Source of the DNA: Galaxea fascicularis
Taxonomy: Eukaryota; Cnidaria; Anthozoa; Scleractinia; Euphylliidae
Direction: 5' to 3'
DNA length: 64,000 bases
NCBI GenBank assembly: GCA_948470475.1
Contig: OX419346.1
Span: forward strand, 13,177,843-13,241,842
This document shows, piece after piece, positions 49,698-59,681 of this stretch. Below the pieces are notes generated by a model. That model was not told the origin of the DNA. It searched no databases and saw only the letters and a program-made list of their open reading frames with translations. Positions within the stretch are counted from its first letter, which is position 1; every line of letters begins with the position of its first letter. Made by a program: the position numbers and the translations under genes.

Positions 49698-49816
49698 GTC
49701 TACGACCATACCACAAGGGAAACACCGGTTCTCGTCCGATCACCGATGTTAAGCTTTGTCGGGCGGGGTTAGTACTTGGATGATTGATCGCCTAGGAATA
49801 CCTCGTGTTGTAGACT
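49698..49816 (+). rRNA. 5S ribosomal RNA, copy 74 (spacer class Ld)
   Basis: One change, A50T, at the same site that is changed in copies 9 and 59. Confidence 0.96.
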
Positions 49817-50400
49817 TTTTACCGAATCAGTTTTGCCCTTTGTTTTTCCAGGTCGTTGCCCGCTCGCTCAGTTTCACACTCTTAAAAACATGATGAACAG
49901 CTGTGCAAAGGCGAATTGCCAAGACCAACCAAGGTTGGTAAGTTTACGGCATCTTGTGTTGAGTTGAATTTTTTCCCCTTTTGGAGGCTTTAGCGCTTGC
50001 AAAGTTGCCAATTTGGAACGTGACGTTAAACTTTCGCTTGTGACGTGAAATAATTGGAGACAAGAGCATAGGAGGTTAGAGGGAATGGCTTTTGCAGCCC
50101 TTCTAACGCCAAAAGCTGGTTAATTTGATGCATTAGAAATCACCAGATCAGCAGCTACATATACAAGAAACCTTAGCCGTCTATGTAGTGCTTTTAAAAG
50201 TACCAATTGATCTCGTTCCAAGTGGGGAAAAATTGACACAGAGTTAAAACTGAGGCGATATGGATCAGGCAAGTTTTTTTTTGGCTCCTTGTCTTTGCTT
50301 TACGCTAAAGCAGTTTACTGTAAAACACTGGAACACCTCTTGCAACTTGAAATTGACGCCTAGGCTGCTATAAAGCACGAAATCTTGGCTTGAAGCCCTT

Positions 50401-50519
50401 GTCTACGACCATACCACAAGGGAAACACCGGTTCTCGTCCGATCACCGAAGTTAAGCTTTGTCGGGCGGGGTTAGTACTTGGATGATTGATCGCCTAGGA
50501 ATACCTCGTGTTGTAGACT
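50401..50519 (+). rRNA. 5S ribosomal RNA, copy 75 (spacer class S)
   Basis: Consensus gene. Confidence 0.97.
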
Positions 50520-50931
50520 TTTTACCGAATCAGTTTTGCCAATTTGGAACGTGACGTTAAACTTTCGCTTGTGACATGAAATAATTGTAGACAAGAGCAT
50601 AGGAGGTTAGAGGGAAAGGCTTTTGCAGCCCTTCTAACGCCAAAAGCTGGTTAATTTGATGCATTAGAAATCACCAGATCAGCAGCTACATATACAAGAA
50701 ACCTTAGCCGTCTATGTAGTGCTTTTAAAAGTACCAATTGATCTCGTTCCAAGTGGGGAAAAATTGACACAGAGTTGAAACTGAGGCGATATGGATCAGG
50801 CAAGTTTTTTTTTGGCTCCTTGTCTTTGCTTTACGCTAAAGCAGTTTACTGTAAAACACTGGAACACCTCTTGCAACTTGAAATTGACGCCTAGGCTGCT
50901 ATAAAGCACGAAATCTTGGCTTGAAGCCCTT

Positions 50932-51050
50932 GTCTACGACCATACCACAAGGGAAACACCGGTTCTCGTCCGATCACCGAAGTTAAGCTTTGTCGGGCGG
51001 GGTTAGTACTTGGATGATTGATCGCCTAGGAATACCTCGTGTTGTAGACT
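50932..51050 (+). rRNA. 5S ribosomal RNA, copy 76 (spacer class L)
   Basis: Consensus gene. The insertion has AACAGGATG in place of AACATGATG near 51122. Confidence 0.97.
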
Positions 51051-51647
51051 TTTTACCGAATCAGTTTTGCCCTTTGTTTTTCCAGGTCGTTGCCCGCTCG
51101 CTCAGTTTCACACTCTTAAAAACAGGATGAACAGCTATGCAAAGGCGAATTGCCAAGACCAAACAAGGTTGGTAAGTTTTACTGCCGTATTTACGGCATC
51201 TTGTGTTGAGTTGAATTTTTTCCCCTTTTGGAGGCCTTAGCGCGTGCAAAGTTGCCAATTTGGAACGTGACGTTAAACTTTCGCTTGTGACGTGAAATAA
51301 TTGGAGACAAGAGCATAGGAGGTTAGAGGGAAAGGCTTTTGCAGCCCTTCTAACGCCAAAAGCTGGTTAATTTGATGCATTAGAAATCACCAGATCAGCA
51401 GCTACATATGCAAGAAACCTTAGCCGTCTATGTAGTGCTTTTAAAAGTACCAATTGATCTCGTTCCAAGTGGGGAAAAATTGACACAGAGTTGAAACTGA
51501 GGCGATATGGATCAGGCAAGTTTTCTTTTGGCTCCTTGTCTTTGCTTTACGCTAAAGCAGTTTACTGTAAAACACTGGAACACCTCTTGCAACTTGAAAT
51601 TGACGCCTAGGCTGCTATAAAGCACGAAATCTTGGCTTGAAGCCCTT

Positions 51648-51768
51648 GTCTACGACCATACCACAAGGGACTGACACCGGTTCTCGTCCGATCGTCGAAG
51701 TTAAGCTTTGTCGGGCAGGGTTAGTACTTGGATGATTGATCGCCTAGGAATACCTCGTGTTGTAGACT
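51648..51768 (+). rRNA. 5S ribosomal RNA, copy 77 (diverged, probably non-functional)
   Basis: The gene is 121 nt. GGGAAACACC has become GGGACTGACACC (net +2) in loop B/helix II, with A45G, C46T and G68A elsewhere. It lies third from the array end, where homogenisation is usually weakest. I would treat it as a likely pseudogene. Confidence 0.85.
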
Positions 51769-52365
51769 TTTTACCGAATCAGTTTTGCCCTTTGTTTTTC
51801 CAGGTCGTTGCCCGCTCGCTCAGTTTCACACTCTTAAAAACATGATGAACAGCTATGCAAAGGCGAATTGCCAAGACCAACCAAGGTTGGTAAGTTTTAC
51901 TGCCGTATTTACGGCATCTTGTGTTGAGTTGAATTTTTTCCCCTTTTGGAGGCTTTAGCGCGTGCAAAGTTGCCAATTTGGAACGTGACGTTAAACTTTC
52001 GCTTGTGACGTGAAATAATTGGAGACAAGAGCATAGGAGGTTAGAGGGAAAGGCTTTTGCAGCCCTTCAAACGCCAAAAGCTGGTTAATTTGATGCATTA
52101 GAAATCACCAGATCAGCAGCTACATATACAAGAAACCTTAGCCGTCTATGTAGTGCTTTTAAAAGTACCAATTCATCTCGTTCCAAGTGGGCAAAAATTG
52201 ACACAAAGTTGAAACTGAGGCGATATGGATCAGGCAAGTTTTTTTTTGGCTCCTTGTCTTTGCTTTACGCTAAAGCAGTTTACTGTAAAACACTGGAACA
52301 CCTCTTGCAACTTGAAATTGACGCCTAGGCTGCTATAAAGCACGAAATCTTGGCTTGAAGCCCTT

Positions 52366-52484
52366 GTCTACGACCATACCACAAGGGAAACACCGGTTCT
52401 CGTCCGATCACCGAAGTTAAGCTTTGTCTGGCGGGGTTAGTACTTGGATGATTGATCGCCTAGGAATACCTCGTGTTGTAGACT
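52366..52484 (+). rRNA. 5S ribosomal RNA, copy 78 (spacer class S)
   Basis: One change, G64T, which disturbs the region after helix II. The flanking spacer has many private changes. Confidence 0.93.
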
Positions 52485-52896
52485 TTTTACCGAATCAATT
52501 TTGCCAATTTGGAGCGTGACGTTAAACTTTCGCTTGTGACATGAATTAATTGTAGACAACAGCATAGGAGGTTAGAGGGAAAGGCTTTTGCAGCCCTTCT
52601 AACGCCAAAAGCTCGTTAATTTGATGCATTAGAAATCACCAGATCAGGACCTAGATATACTAGAAACCTTAGCAGCCTATGTAGTGCTTTTAAAAGTACC
52701 AATTGATCTCGTTCCAAGTGGGCAAAAATTGACACAGAGTTGAAACTTAGGCGATATGGATCAGGCAAGTTTTTTTTTGGCTCCTTGTCTTTGCTTTACG
52801 CCAAAGCAGTTTACTGTAAAACACTGGAACACCTCTTGCAACTTGAAATTGACGCCTAGGCTGCTATAAAGCACGAAATCTTGGCTTGAAGCCCTT

Positions 52897-53015
52897 GTCT
52901 ACGACCATACCACAAGGGAAACACCGGTTCTCGTCCGATCACCGAAGTTAAGCTTTGTCGGGCGGGGTTAGTACTTGGATGATTGATCGCCCAGGAATAC
53001 CTCGTGTTGTAGACT
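52897..53015 (+). rRNA. 5S ribosomal RNA, copy 79 (last copy; broken L spacer)
   Basis: One change, T96C. The array stops about 246 nt after this gene. The preceding spacer is the most diverged in the array. Confidence 0.94.
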
Positions 53016-53261
53016 TTTTACCGAATCAGTTTTGCCCTTTGTTTTTCCAGGTCGTTGCCCGCTCGCTCAGTTTCACACTCTTAAAAACATGATGAACAGC
53101 TACGCAAAGGCGAATTGCCAAGACCAACCAAGGTTGGTAAGTTTTACTGCCGTATTTACGGCATCTTGTGTTGAGTTGAATTTTTCCTCTTTTGGAGGCT
53201 TTAGCGCGTGCAAAGTTGCCAATTTGGGACGTGACGGTAAACTTTGGCTTGTGACATGAAA

Positions 53262-54093
53262 TTAGAGTAGTAAAGTGTGACGTCACAAAAATGAAATTTC
53301 TGAAATTATGGGATTTTTCAGGATATTCTGAAAGAACAATTTCCAAGAGGCTGTCTTGCGAAAAATGAGCATTTGTGGGCAAATTGTCTCTGAGATCAAA
53401 TCCCAGTTATGCTTACAAAATTCCATACAAACCCTTCTAAATTTTTTTTGGGTCGACCCAATGGAATGTTTGCTGTGGGGATATTTTAACCTGGAGTTTG
53501 TGGCTGCGTTCGGCGGGCTGGTCCAGATTGGAGTGTTCGACCTTGCTCTCTCTTGAAGAGTGGAAACTCAGAGATGAAAGAAATCGCTAAAATGGCATCG
53601 GATCGGGAAAATAACCACACAGCAAGCAAGAACACACCATATAAATAAGGTAAGGCGTTTTTTATTGAATATTTCCACTTTTAACTACCTCCATGGATAT
53701 CTTGTCGAAAATCCCATACAAACCCTTTTAATTCGACGCCATATTGTGTTGCTTGTGTGGTTCACTAAGAGAGCTTGGGCTGCCTGTGATACTATGAGAT
53801 AATAACGCAAACGAAACAAAAAAGGGTTCGAAAGGAAATGCGAAAAACCAGAAAATATTTGGCAGTAACAAAGTCATTGGACAAAATTCTTGTGACCTAT
53901 CGTACAATACCGTTTAAAATGAAATGGCTCACTAATGGCTGCGCCATTTTTTCAATATCCTAATCCACTGACTACTTATCATAAACGGTTTCATTATGTG
54001 AGAATGAGGCAGTCACCCTGGTAACAGAAAGCGGAGTACAAAAAAGAGCGAGAAGGCAAGAGACAAAATGAGTCACTGTGCTATTGTGTTTAA
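53262..54093. other. Unique flank next to the 5S array; no gene recognised
   Basis: Array similarity ends near 53261, followed by GTGTGACGTCACAAAA. A 66-codon frame at 53356-53556 (+) has no recognisable domain and I do not call it. CCATACAAACCCTT occurs at 53423 and again near 53714, a 290-bp spaced direct repeat. The rest is AT-rich with no further structure that I can support. Confidence 0.5.
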
Positions 54094-54095
54094 TA

Positions 54096-54539
54096 CAGTA
54101 AAAACCAGAGTATAAAAACCTGGATGTTTTAATTCAGCCTAAGCGGCTTCTTATATAAATGGTACTTAAAGCAAATTTAGGCTACCAAGGTTCTTAAATA
54201 GGTTCTTATATTTTCAGATTAATTTCATTTTAAAAACATATTATATACATCATCTCATAATACAATATAAATCATTAAATACCATAATGCCTAAAGGCAG
54301 TACAGTGCAGGTATATTCTTAGCAAAACATATACTCAAACAAACTCATAGTCATAAATGTAATCAGGTGATGATCTTAACTCAGCAGTTTATACATATAC
54401 AATTTTACAGCAACTCCTCTGATAAAAACCTAACTTAAAATTTTAGCCTTAATAGGTTCTTATGTGGAGGGGGCTTAAAATGAAAATTTTAGCCTAACAG
54501 GTTCTGAAAACCCAGGTTCTTATACGTTGGTTTTTACTG
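54096..54539. mobile_element. 444-bp inverted-repeat element flanked by TA (Tc1/mariner-type MITE)
   Basis: The left end reads CAGTAAAAACCAGAGTATAA and the right end is its near-perfect inverse, finishing GGTTTTTACTG. The terminal repeats are about 28 bp with three or so mismatches. TA lies directly outside both ends (54094-54095 and 54540-54541), the target duplication of Tc1/mariner-superfamily elements. The interior is AT-rich, repeats the motif GGTTCTTA several times and has no transposase frame, so the element would depend on a transposase made elsewhere. Family assignment rests only on the CAGT-like terminus and TA site. Confidence 0.75.
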
Positions 54540-54648
54540 TATCTGGAAAGCAATGGGGAAGTAAAGTAAGGTGCCTACTGACTGTGGGTAGGTAATGACG
54601 GTGATTCGAGTAAGCATGAAACCTCGAGCGCAAACTCTTTTCTCTCTT

Positions 54649-54801
54649 CAGGCCCGGCCAGGGGGGGGGGGGGGTGGGGTAGTGGGATACCTATATACCT
54701 TAAAATCGTAAAATGTGTCATACTTAATACCTAAAATTATTTTTGAAACAGAATACTTAATGCCCGGGATACCGTATACCGAAAACCCCTGGCTGGGCCT
54801 G
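54649..54801. mobile_element. 153-bp inverted-repeat element with a G-run (MITE-like)
   Basis: CAGGCCCGGCCAGGGG at the left and CCCCTGGCTGGGCCTG at the right form a 16-bp inverted repeat with one mismatch. The flanks TCTCTCTT and TCTCCTTG are similar and may be a worn 8-bp target duplication, which would suggest a hAT-type element. A long G-run follows the left arm, and ATACC/ATACTT motifs repeat inside. It sits just upstream of the RTE-like relic. Confidence 0.5.
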
Positions 54802-54816
54802 TCTCCTTGCCTAGTA

Positions 54817-56070
54817 CGTTGGTGTGTGGTTATGAAGCGAATCAAGGACGGTATTGATGCAAAGTTAAAGTGTGAATAGTCTTGCGTCCCGAAAGGTAGG
54901 GGAACTACCCATTGCCGGAGCGAATCTTTATCCTACGGATCGTTTTAGAACAGGTTGCCGAGTGCTAAGCGCCCTTGTGCATCAAATTTATTGATCTCAC
55001 AAACGCCTTTGGCGGTTTGGGTTGGAAGAGGGTGTAAGAAATTCAGAGACATATGGCGTGGCAAACTGGTCTGTAAATCTGATTGGAGTAATGGCTGATG
55101 GCAGTTCCTATAACTTTGTTGAAAATGGGCAGCTGTCAGACAGCTTTGATGTCAAAACTAGTGTTCTTCAAGGCCGTGTAATGACTGTTTTTTCCCCTGT
55201 TGATTGTGGTAGCGTATACTTGTTTATGGAAAATGTGGTGAGAAGTGGATGCGTAGGTCTCAGGTGGAGAAATACATCGGTATGGTGATGTTTCCTGGCC
55301 AGCCGTATCACACACACAAAAGAGAATCAACCAGACTATAAGGCGTTGCAAACTACGTTGCTCAAGAGATAAACACCAAGAACACCAAGATCGTACGACA
55401 CAACAGTAAATCCCAGTACCTGGTATATCGATGGAACGTCTCTTGTAGAAAGAAGATGACAAGTTTGACTACCATGGATCTAAGATAGGAAAGTCTGATG
55501 CAGTAGGATAAAATCAGCTGAAAACTATCAAGATAAAACCAAGACGATAAAGCCAGTTTGGACTTCATGGCCTCATCGAAGCAAAACCAAGCTTGGAAGA
55601 CCTTTTAAAGCTATGCCCTGGAGCTAGCCGTTCTGAGCAGAGACGCGCAGAATAACTGAGACGTAACTGGGCGAGAAGGGGGGTGTCGGTTGGACAGATT
55701 CCATAGCGGGTATTCATGGTGAATTTTTGCAATCTTTTGGTCAGTAAAGATATCAAACCATGAGCTATACAAATGAAAACTAGGATAATGTCTATTTTAG
55801 ACATGAACAAGGCTAGTGGCTGGAGACGGTTGGGCCACATCCTGAGAAGGGAAAACGACAACAGCGTGTCATAGTTGCATAATGCCCTGGTAATAGATGG
55901 ATCAGAGGTTGTCCCAAATAACGTGGGGGCGACCTGTTTAGGGCGGGTGGCAGAGGCTTAGCTTTACCTCATGGAATGAAGTGGAGTGTGGCAAAAACCG
56001 TGCAAAAAGGAAGGAAATGGATTGAGGCCTTATAATCCGCCATGTGATGTTATGGGGATGAAATGATGAG
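54817..56070 (+). pseudogene. Decayed RTE-like non-LTR retrotransposon reverse transcriptase
   Basis: No long frame remains, but successive short frames keep recognisable pieces in the right order: RIKDGIDAKLK (from 54832), a KGRGTT piece, LEQ then FIDLTNAF (near 54981, motif A with the first catalytic Asp), FDVKTSVLQGRVM (near 55145, motif B, normally VKTGVxQGCVMS), RRLGHILRREND (near 55818), and WIEAL near the end (about 56015). This order is that of RTE-type LINE proteins. Multiple stops and frameshifts make it non-functional. The YADD motif is lost or unrecognisable and no endonuclease is seen. Confidence 0.6.
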
Positions 56071-56158
56071 ACCATAACGGATTATTTTCCCTTTAATGAG
56101 AACGCTGTACAGCGATTCTTATTGGTTATCAACAGCCCCGAAATGGACCTGTTTAAGA

Positions 56159-56709
56159 GTGCGTTTTTCTAGGCTCTTCCAGAATGAAAATGGAAAGAAT
56201 ACGAATCTGCTTAGAATGATGGGAGTTTGACAACATGAGAAACGACTATTCTGAAAGCGGAATGAAAACGCACCCTTCCAGACTTGTTGCTGCTGTTGTA
56301 CACGCTTACGGAAGGTTGATAACAACGACTTGCATCTCGCGAAATGTCACTGAATCTGCCAGATAGATTTTCGTTTGTAGAAAACATTAGAAAATCGTAT
56401 TTGTGTTTCTTATACTGATGAGACAAAGGGTTTTTTCTGATGTCCAATTGCAGTTGGTTTTCTTCTCAGGTTGGGAAGCAAAAGTTAAATTTGGCGCCAA
56501 CGTCGCCGACACGCTGGTGTTTTGGTCGGACACCTTTTATTTGTCGTTGAAGTGACTGACATGTCAGGACTTGCCCATTATGTTCATTCAACACCACGCA
56601 GCAGAATAAACGGAATGAATTCTAAGGACTCCGGAATCGGATTAGGCAATAAAAAAATACATTCCAACTATTCTCATTCCAGAATGGCCCCCAAAAAACA
56701 CGCGCCCTA
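56159..56709. repeat. Inverted terminal-motif cluster, possible MITE
   Basis: GTGCGTTTTT with TTCCAGAATGA starts at 56159. Related inverted motifs end at 56275 (TTCTGAAAG to AAAACGCAC) and at 56709 (TTCCAGAATGG to the CACGCGCCCTA end). This could be one 550-bp element with a nested 117-bp copy of one end, or a fragmented family. The interior (56280-56660) has no recognised gene. Confidence 0.3.
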
Positions 56710-56783
56710 AGAATATCGAACATTGACCACTGTTTTGCATCTCAAACTCAATTAAAACCAATTTGTTTATCTCGATAGGAGGT

Positions 56784-56982
56784 GGGTTTTCTGCAGCTCA
56801 GGCATTCCACGGCAGAATGCGCCGTGAAAATTTATGGAGCTATGCAGTGCACCACGCCACGATAAAAGAGATGTCCAAGGGCTGTGGGTTGTGGAGCGGG
56901 GATGCTATAGCTTGGTTTCACTTCAAACGTCCCATTGTTGGAGATGTGCAGATTGTCAAGCTTTCCTCGTGTTCACTTGCAG
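56784..56982 (+). other. Candidate coding exon of an unrecognised host gene
   Basis: A 199-nt segment open in one frame (AQAFHGRMRRENLWSYAV and onward, to SSCSLA) is preceded by GGGTTTTCTGCAG and followed by the donor GTAACC. A strong acceptor, TTTTTTTTGCAG, ends at 57120. Joining 56982 to 57121 keeps the frame (G plus TA gives a Val codon) and continues VSGRGKLTMRV before meeting LINE sequence. This suggests a real exon-intron-exon remnant interrupted by the retrotransposon. I recognise no domain. Chance splice-like sites cannot be excluded. Confidence 0.3.
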
Positions 56983-57345
56983 GTAACCTGCTCAGTATCG
57001 TTGTCTTAAGGTCGACATTTGCCACCAATATTGGTAATTAGAATATTCAAATTGTAAAACGTTTCGCGTTTAATGACATGCGCATGCTTTTCTCTTAAAT
57101 TTACTTGCTTTTTTTTGCAGTAAGCGGTAGAGGAAAACTAACCATGAGGGTTACAAGTGCTCAGTTGGACTTTTACACAGACGATACGACTGTCACCGCT
57201 TCTGCGGATGTGAAAAACTTAGCCACCTTAAATTCATCACTAAATAAGTCTGTCTCTGAAATTCAATTATGGGCTTCAGCGAATAAGCTCCCATCAAATG
57301 AAGAGAAGACTAAAGTTCTTACGATCACTGGGAAAAGATGTGTGG

Positions 57346-57976
57346 CTAACATAAATGGTGCACAAGACTTTCTTTGAACATTTATACAACTTGAGGCGCA
57401 CACACACAAAACTTGCTTCAAATATTTGACTTCATTCACACAAATAGGACTTGTCTTAAATATGAAACTTGGAACATATATATAAAACTTCTTATCGATC
57501 AGATTGTTGATGATCGATTCTGGGGTTTGTACTTCGTGTAAGACCACTTACAAATAGTCTCCGGCTACGGAAAGCCAAATGGTGCAAAATTCAAAAAGCA
57601 AAAATTGGCTTCACATTCAACAAATTTCCTATCAAGGTCACGACAGATTTCAATCAAGCTCAACAAAATCAAGTCACGCTCAACACATTTCCTATCAAGA
57701 CAGATTTCAATCAAGCTCAACAAAATCACGGCATCACATTTTACACATTTCCTATCAACGTCAAGACAGATTTCGATCAAGCTCAACAAACAATAAGTAT
57801 TAGGGGAGGCTTGGACAAAATGATTTGTGGATATATCCCGAGAGCTGATTAATCACGTCACGCTCAGTGTGTCAGAACTTGAATATTTTTGAAGTGTTGG
57901 AACTATGAAGATTTCACTCTATGCCCAGGCTCGACGGTTGCCTCTACTTCCAGCCCAAAGCAGTGTTTGAAATCGC
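57346..57976. other. Sequence interrupting the LINE relic
   Basis: Between the two RT pieces lies AT-rich, non-RT sequence with CA-rich stretches, several AAACTTG motifs (57400-57500) and a minisatellite (57611-57795). The boundaries are only approximate because the RT reading is weak at the edges. No terminal repeats or target duplication were found. Confidence 0.5.
57611..57795 (+). repeat. Three-copy minisatellite, about 58-62 bp per unit
   Basis: Each unit contains ACATTTCCTATCAA (first copy AAATTTCCTATCAA), an ACAGATTTCAATC-type stretch and AAGCTCAACAAA. Units differ by small indels in the GGTCACG/CGTCAAG part. Frames on both strands stay open across it, which explains the short repetitive ORFs there; they are not real genes. 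Confidence 0.75.
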
Positions 57977-58548
57977 TTGAGTGACATAGATGTTACCGTA
58001 AACGGAAAACAGCTCAGTAATGTGGATTGTGCTACCTTATTAGGCGTAGAAATTGACAGCAAATTGTCATTTAATGAACATATTGAGAAAGTATGTAAAA
58101 AGTTGGCCTTTAGAATCGCAATACTGCGTAAGATCCGAGCCTCTCTACCTCTTAAACAGCGACTTCAGTTTTATAATAGCATTATTCGCCCTGTTATGTC
58201 TTACACTAACGTTGTTTGGGCAAATTGCGATAAAGAGTCGGTTTATAGGGTCTTAAGATTGCAAAACGTGTGGCACGCGTTATTTATTATGCCGATCGCA
58301 TGACACCATCAGTTGCTTTGTTTAACAAGCTAGGTTGGATTCCGTTTTATGAGCAACATAAGATAGCTAAATGTATAATAATGTACAAGCGAATTAATGG
58401 GTCTTTGCCGAATTATTTAAACGAACACTTGATTTTGAACAATAAGCGGCAATCCCGCAACACTAGATATTCAAGCATTAATGCTGTTTGTCCTAAATAT
58501 AGAAGAGAAACAGAGGGAGGACGCTCTTTCGCTGTTTCGATTCTGTAG

Positions 58549-58771
58549 CATGTTTTAAAAAGAACATGTTTGCCGAGGAACAACAATGTTTGATCATTTT
58601 ATCATGTAATAATTTTTATTTTTATATTTTAAATGTACATATATTTTAGTTTACTATACCTATTAGATTGTATGTAGTTGTGTATTTTATGAGGGCCAGA
58701 AGTTTATTAGCCTTTGGCTATTAAGTGCTACCCTCTTTAAATAAAGGCTTTACTTACTTACTTACTTACTT
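58549..58771 (+). mobile_element. 3' untranslated end and (TTAC)n tail of the CR1/L2-like LINE
   Basis: After the RT pieces comes an AT-rich stretch, then a GGCTATTAAGTGCTACC segment, AATAAAGGC and a (TTAC)5 tail from about 58750. CR1/L2-group elements end in short tandem repeats rather than poly(A), used in target-primed reverse transcription. The tail fixes the 3' boundary of the insertion and its + orientation. Confidence 0.7.
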
Positions 58772-58803
58772 AGGGTGGTAAAGGGGGGGGGGGGAGGGTC
58801 TAG

Positions 58804-59026
58804 ATCACGTTTCATGGGAAATGAAACGGTCCTTTCACAATTCACAAAAAACATAGACAGTGAAAATCACGGTTCACGGCGGATAAACATTTATTTCTCG
58901 TTTCACAGAAAATAATTTTGGAAAAGCACGCTTCACGGCTACTATGGAAATCACGATTCACGAGGACAAAATTTTAAACCGTCTCATATTTCACAGGAAA
59001 AAAAGTGCCGATCACGAGTCACGAAA
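58804..59026. repeat. CACG motif repeated about every 30 bp
   Basis: Eight related motifs of the type ATCACGnTTCACGG start at 58804, 58833, 58866, 58896, 58925, 58950, 58982 and 59011, spaced 25-33 bp apart. The sequence between them is not conserved. A 14-bp G-rich run sits just upstream (58783-58798). This is an old diverged tandem repeat or an array of binding sites. Confidence 0.55.
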
Positions 59027-59533
59027 ATACCCTTTACCACTCCAAAGCTAAACAATACCGCGGTGAGGCAAATCCAAATCCACGAGGCATGACTAAGGCA
59101 ATTATTCTTCCTAACCAAATACGTTATTGAGGTTGTTCGTTCGTTCAAAAGATTACTTACACTTTTTCGTGACAACCTAGGCGGGCAATTTTTTTTTACG
59201 CCCACTTCAAGATGGCTGCCACTTACCGTTGTCGACTGGTAACTAGTATCCAAGTACGATTTAGACTGGGATCTACTAGAAGAATCTGCTTTTGCTTCCG
59301 GTAACAATGTCTCTGTAGGCTAAAACTCGTTCAAATTGGCCTCTTTTTGCCTCAGTTTTGACTCTGAGATTCGATATAAGTGTCGATATTTTATGCGTTT
59401 GCATTAAAAGTCTAAATTTTATGACAGATGGCTATGTGAAGAAGTCGAACCGTCAGCTGCTCTTTCGAGGGATAGCTTGACTTGGAGATTTTGTCTCAGG
59501 CGCTAGGGTATGAGGAGTTTCGCTCTATTATTA

Positions 59534-59681
59534 CACTAAATGACGGCGGTCCGATAAAAATTGTAGAAATGATGGATAAACGGCTACAAAACCAGTTACA
59601 TAGATGGCTGATAATTGACAGTTTAAATTGACTGGAATTCTTCGATCTTGCAATTTTTATCGGACCGCCGGTCATTTAGTG
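59534..59681. repeat. 148-bp inverted-repeat element in the loop of the palindrome
   Basis: CACTAAATGAC plus GGCGGTCCGATAAAAATTG at 59534-59563 pairs with its inverse at 59651-59681, with a one-base difference. It looks like a short MITE nested in the larger structure. Confidence 0.6.

Larger units (their letters stand above)
1..53261 (+). repeat. Tandem 5S rDNA array (79 complete genes in view)
   Basis: Head-to-tail units of 5S gene plus spacer, all in the same orientation and nearly identical. The window opens inside a spacer, so the array continues to the left. The right end breaks off inside a spacer near 53261, after which no unit sequence is recognised. Counting start to start, units are about 531 bp (class S, 16), 716 bp (class L, 41) or 703 bp (class Ld, 22). 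Rare one- or two-base indels give lengths such as 530, 715, 717 and 718. S units carry ACATG and TTGTAGAC in the distal spacer, whereas L and Ld units carry ACGTG and TTGGAGAC. The array should be transcribed by RNA polymerase III in the nucleus outside the nucleolar 45S unit. The near-identity of copies indicates concerted evolution. Confidence 0.97.
57150..58548 (+). pseudogene. CR1/L2-like LINE reverse transcriptase, 5'-truncated and interrupted
   Basis: The first piece (to about 57345) starts at the catalytic box, here FYTDDTT with T in the usual A position, and runs through WASANKLPSNEEKTKVL. The second piece (from 57977) has LLGVEIDSKLSFNEH, then RPVMSYTNVVWANCDKES. A one-base loss in the A-run at 58263-58266 shifts the frame, and the protein resumes as RVIYYADRMTPSVALF and PFYEQHKIAKCIIMYKRING. 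No fingers, motif A or endonuclease part is present, so it is a dead 5'-truncated copy. About 630 bp of foreign sequence separates the two pieces. The wording matches jockey/CR1-group RTs abundant in coral genomes. Confidence 0.8.

Noticed and set aside
1..53261. CRISPR array
   Set aside because: Regular repeats, but units are 5S genes with near-identical spacers in a eukaryotic setting.
57565..57803. Repetitive short frames on both strands
   Set aside because: They are produced by the three-copy minisatellite.
58984..59307. 107-codon minus-strand frame in the left palindrome arm
   Set aside because: It reads through inverted-repeat DNA. Its similarity to the start of the RT frame comes from the shared arm, not from a protein.
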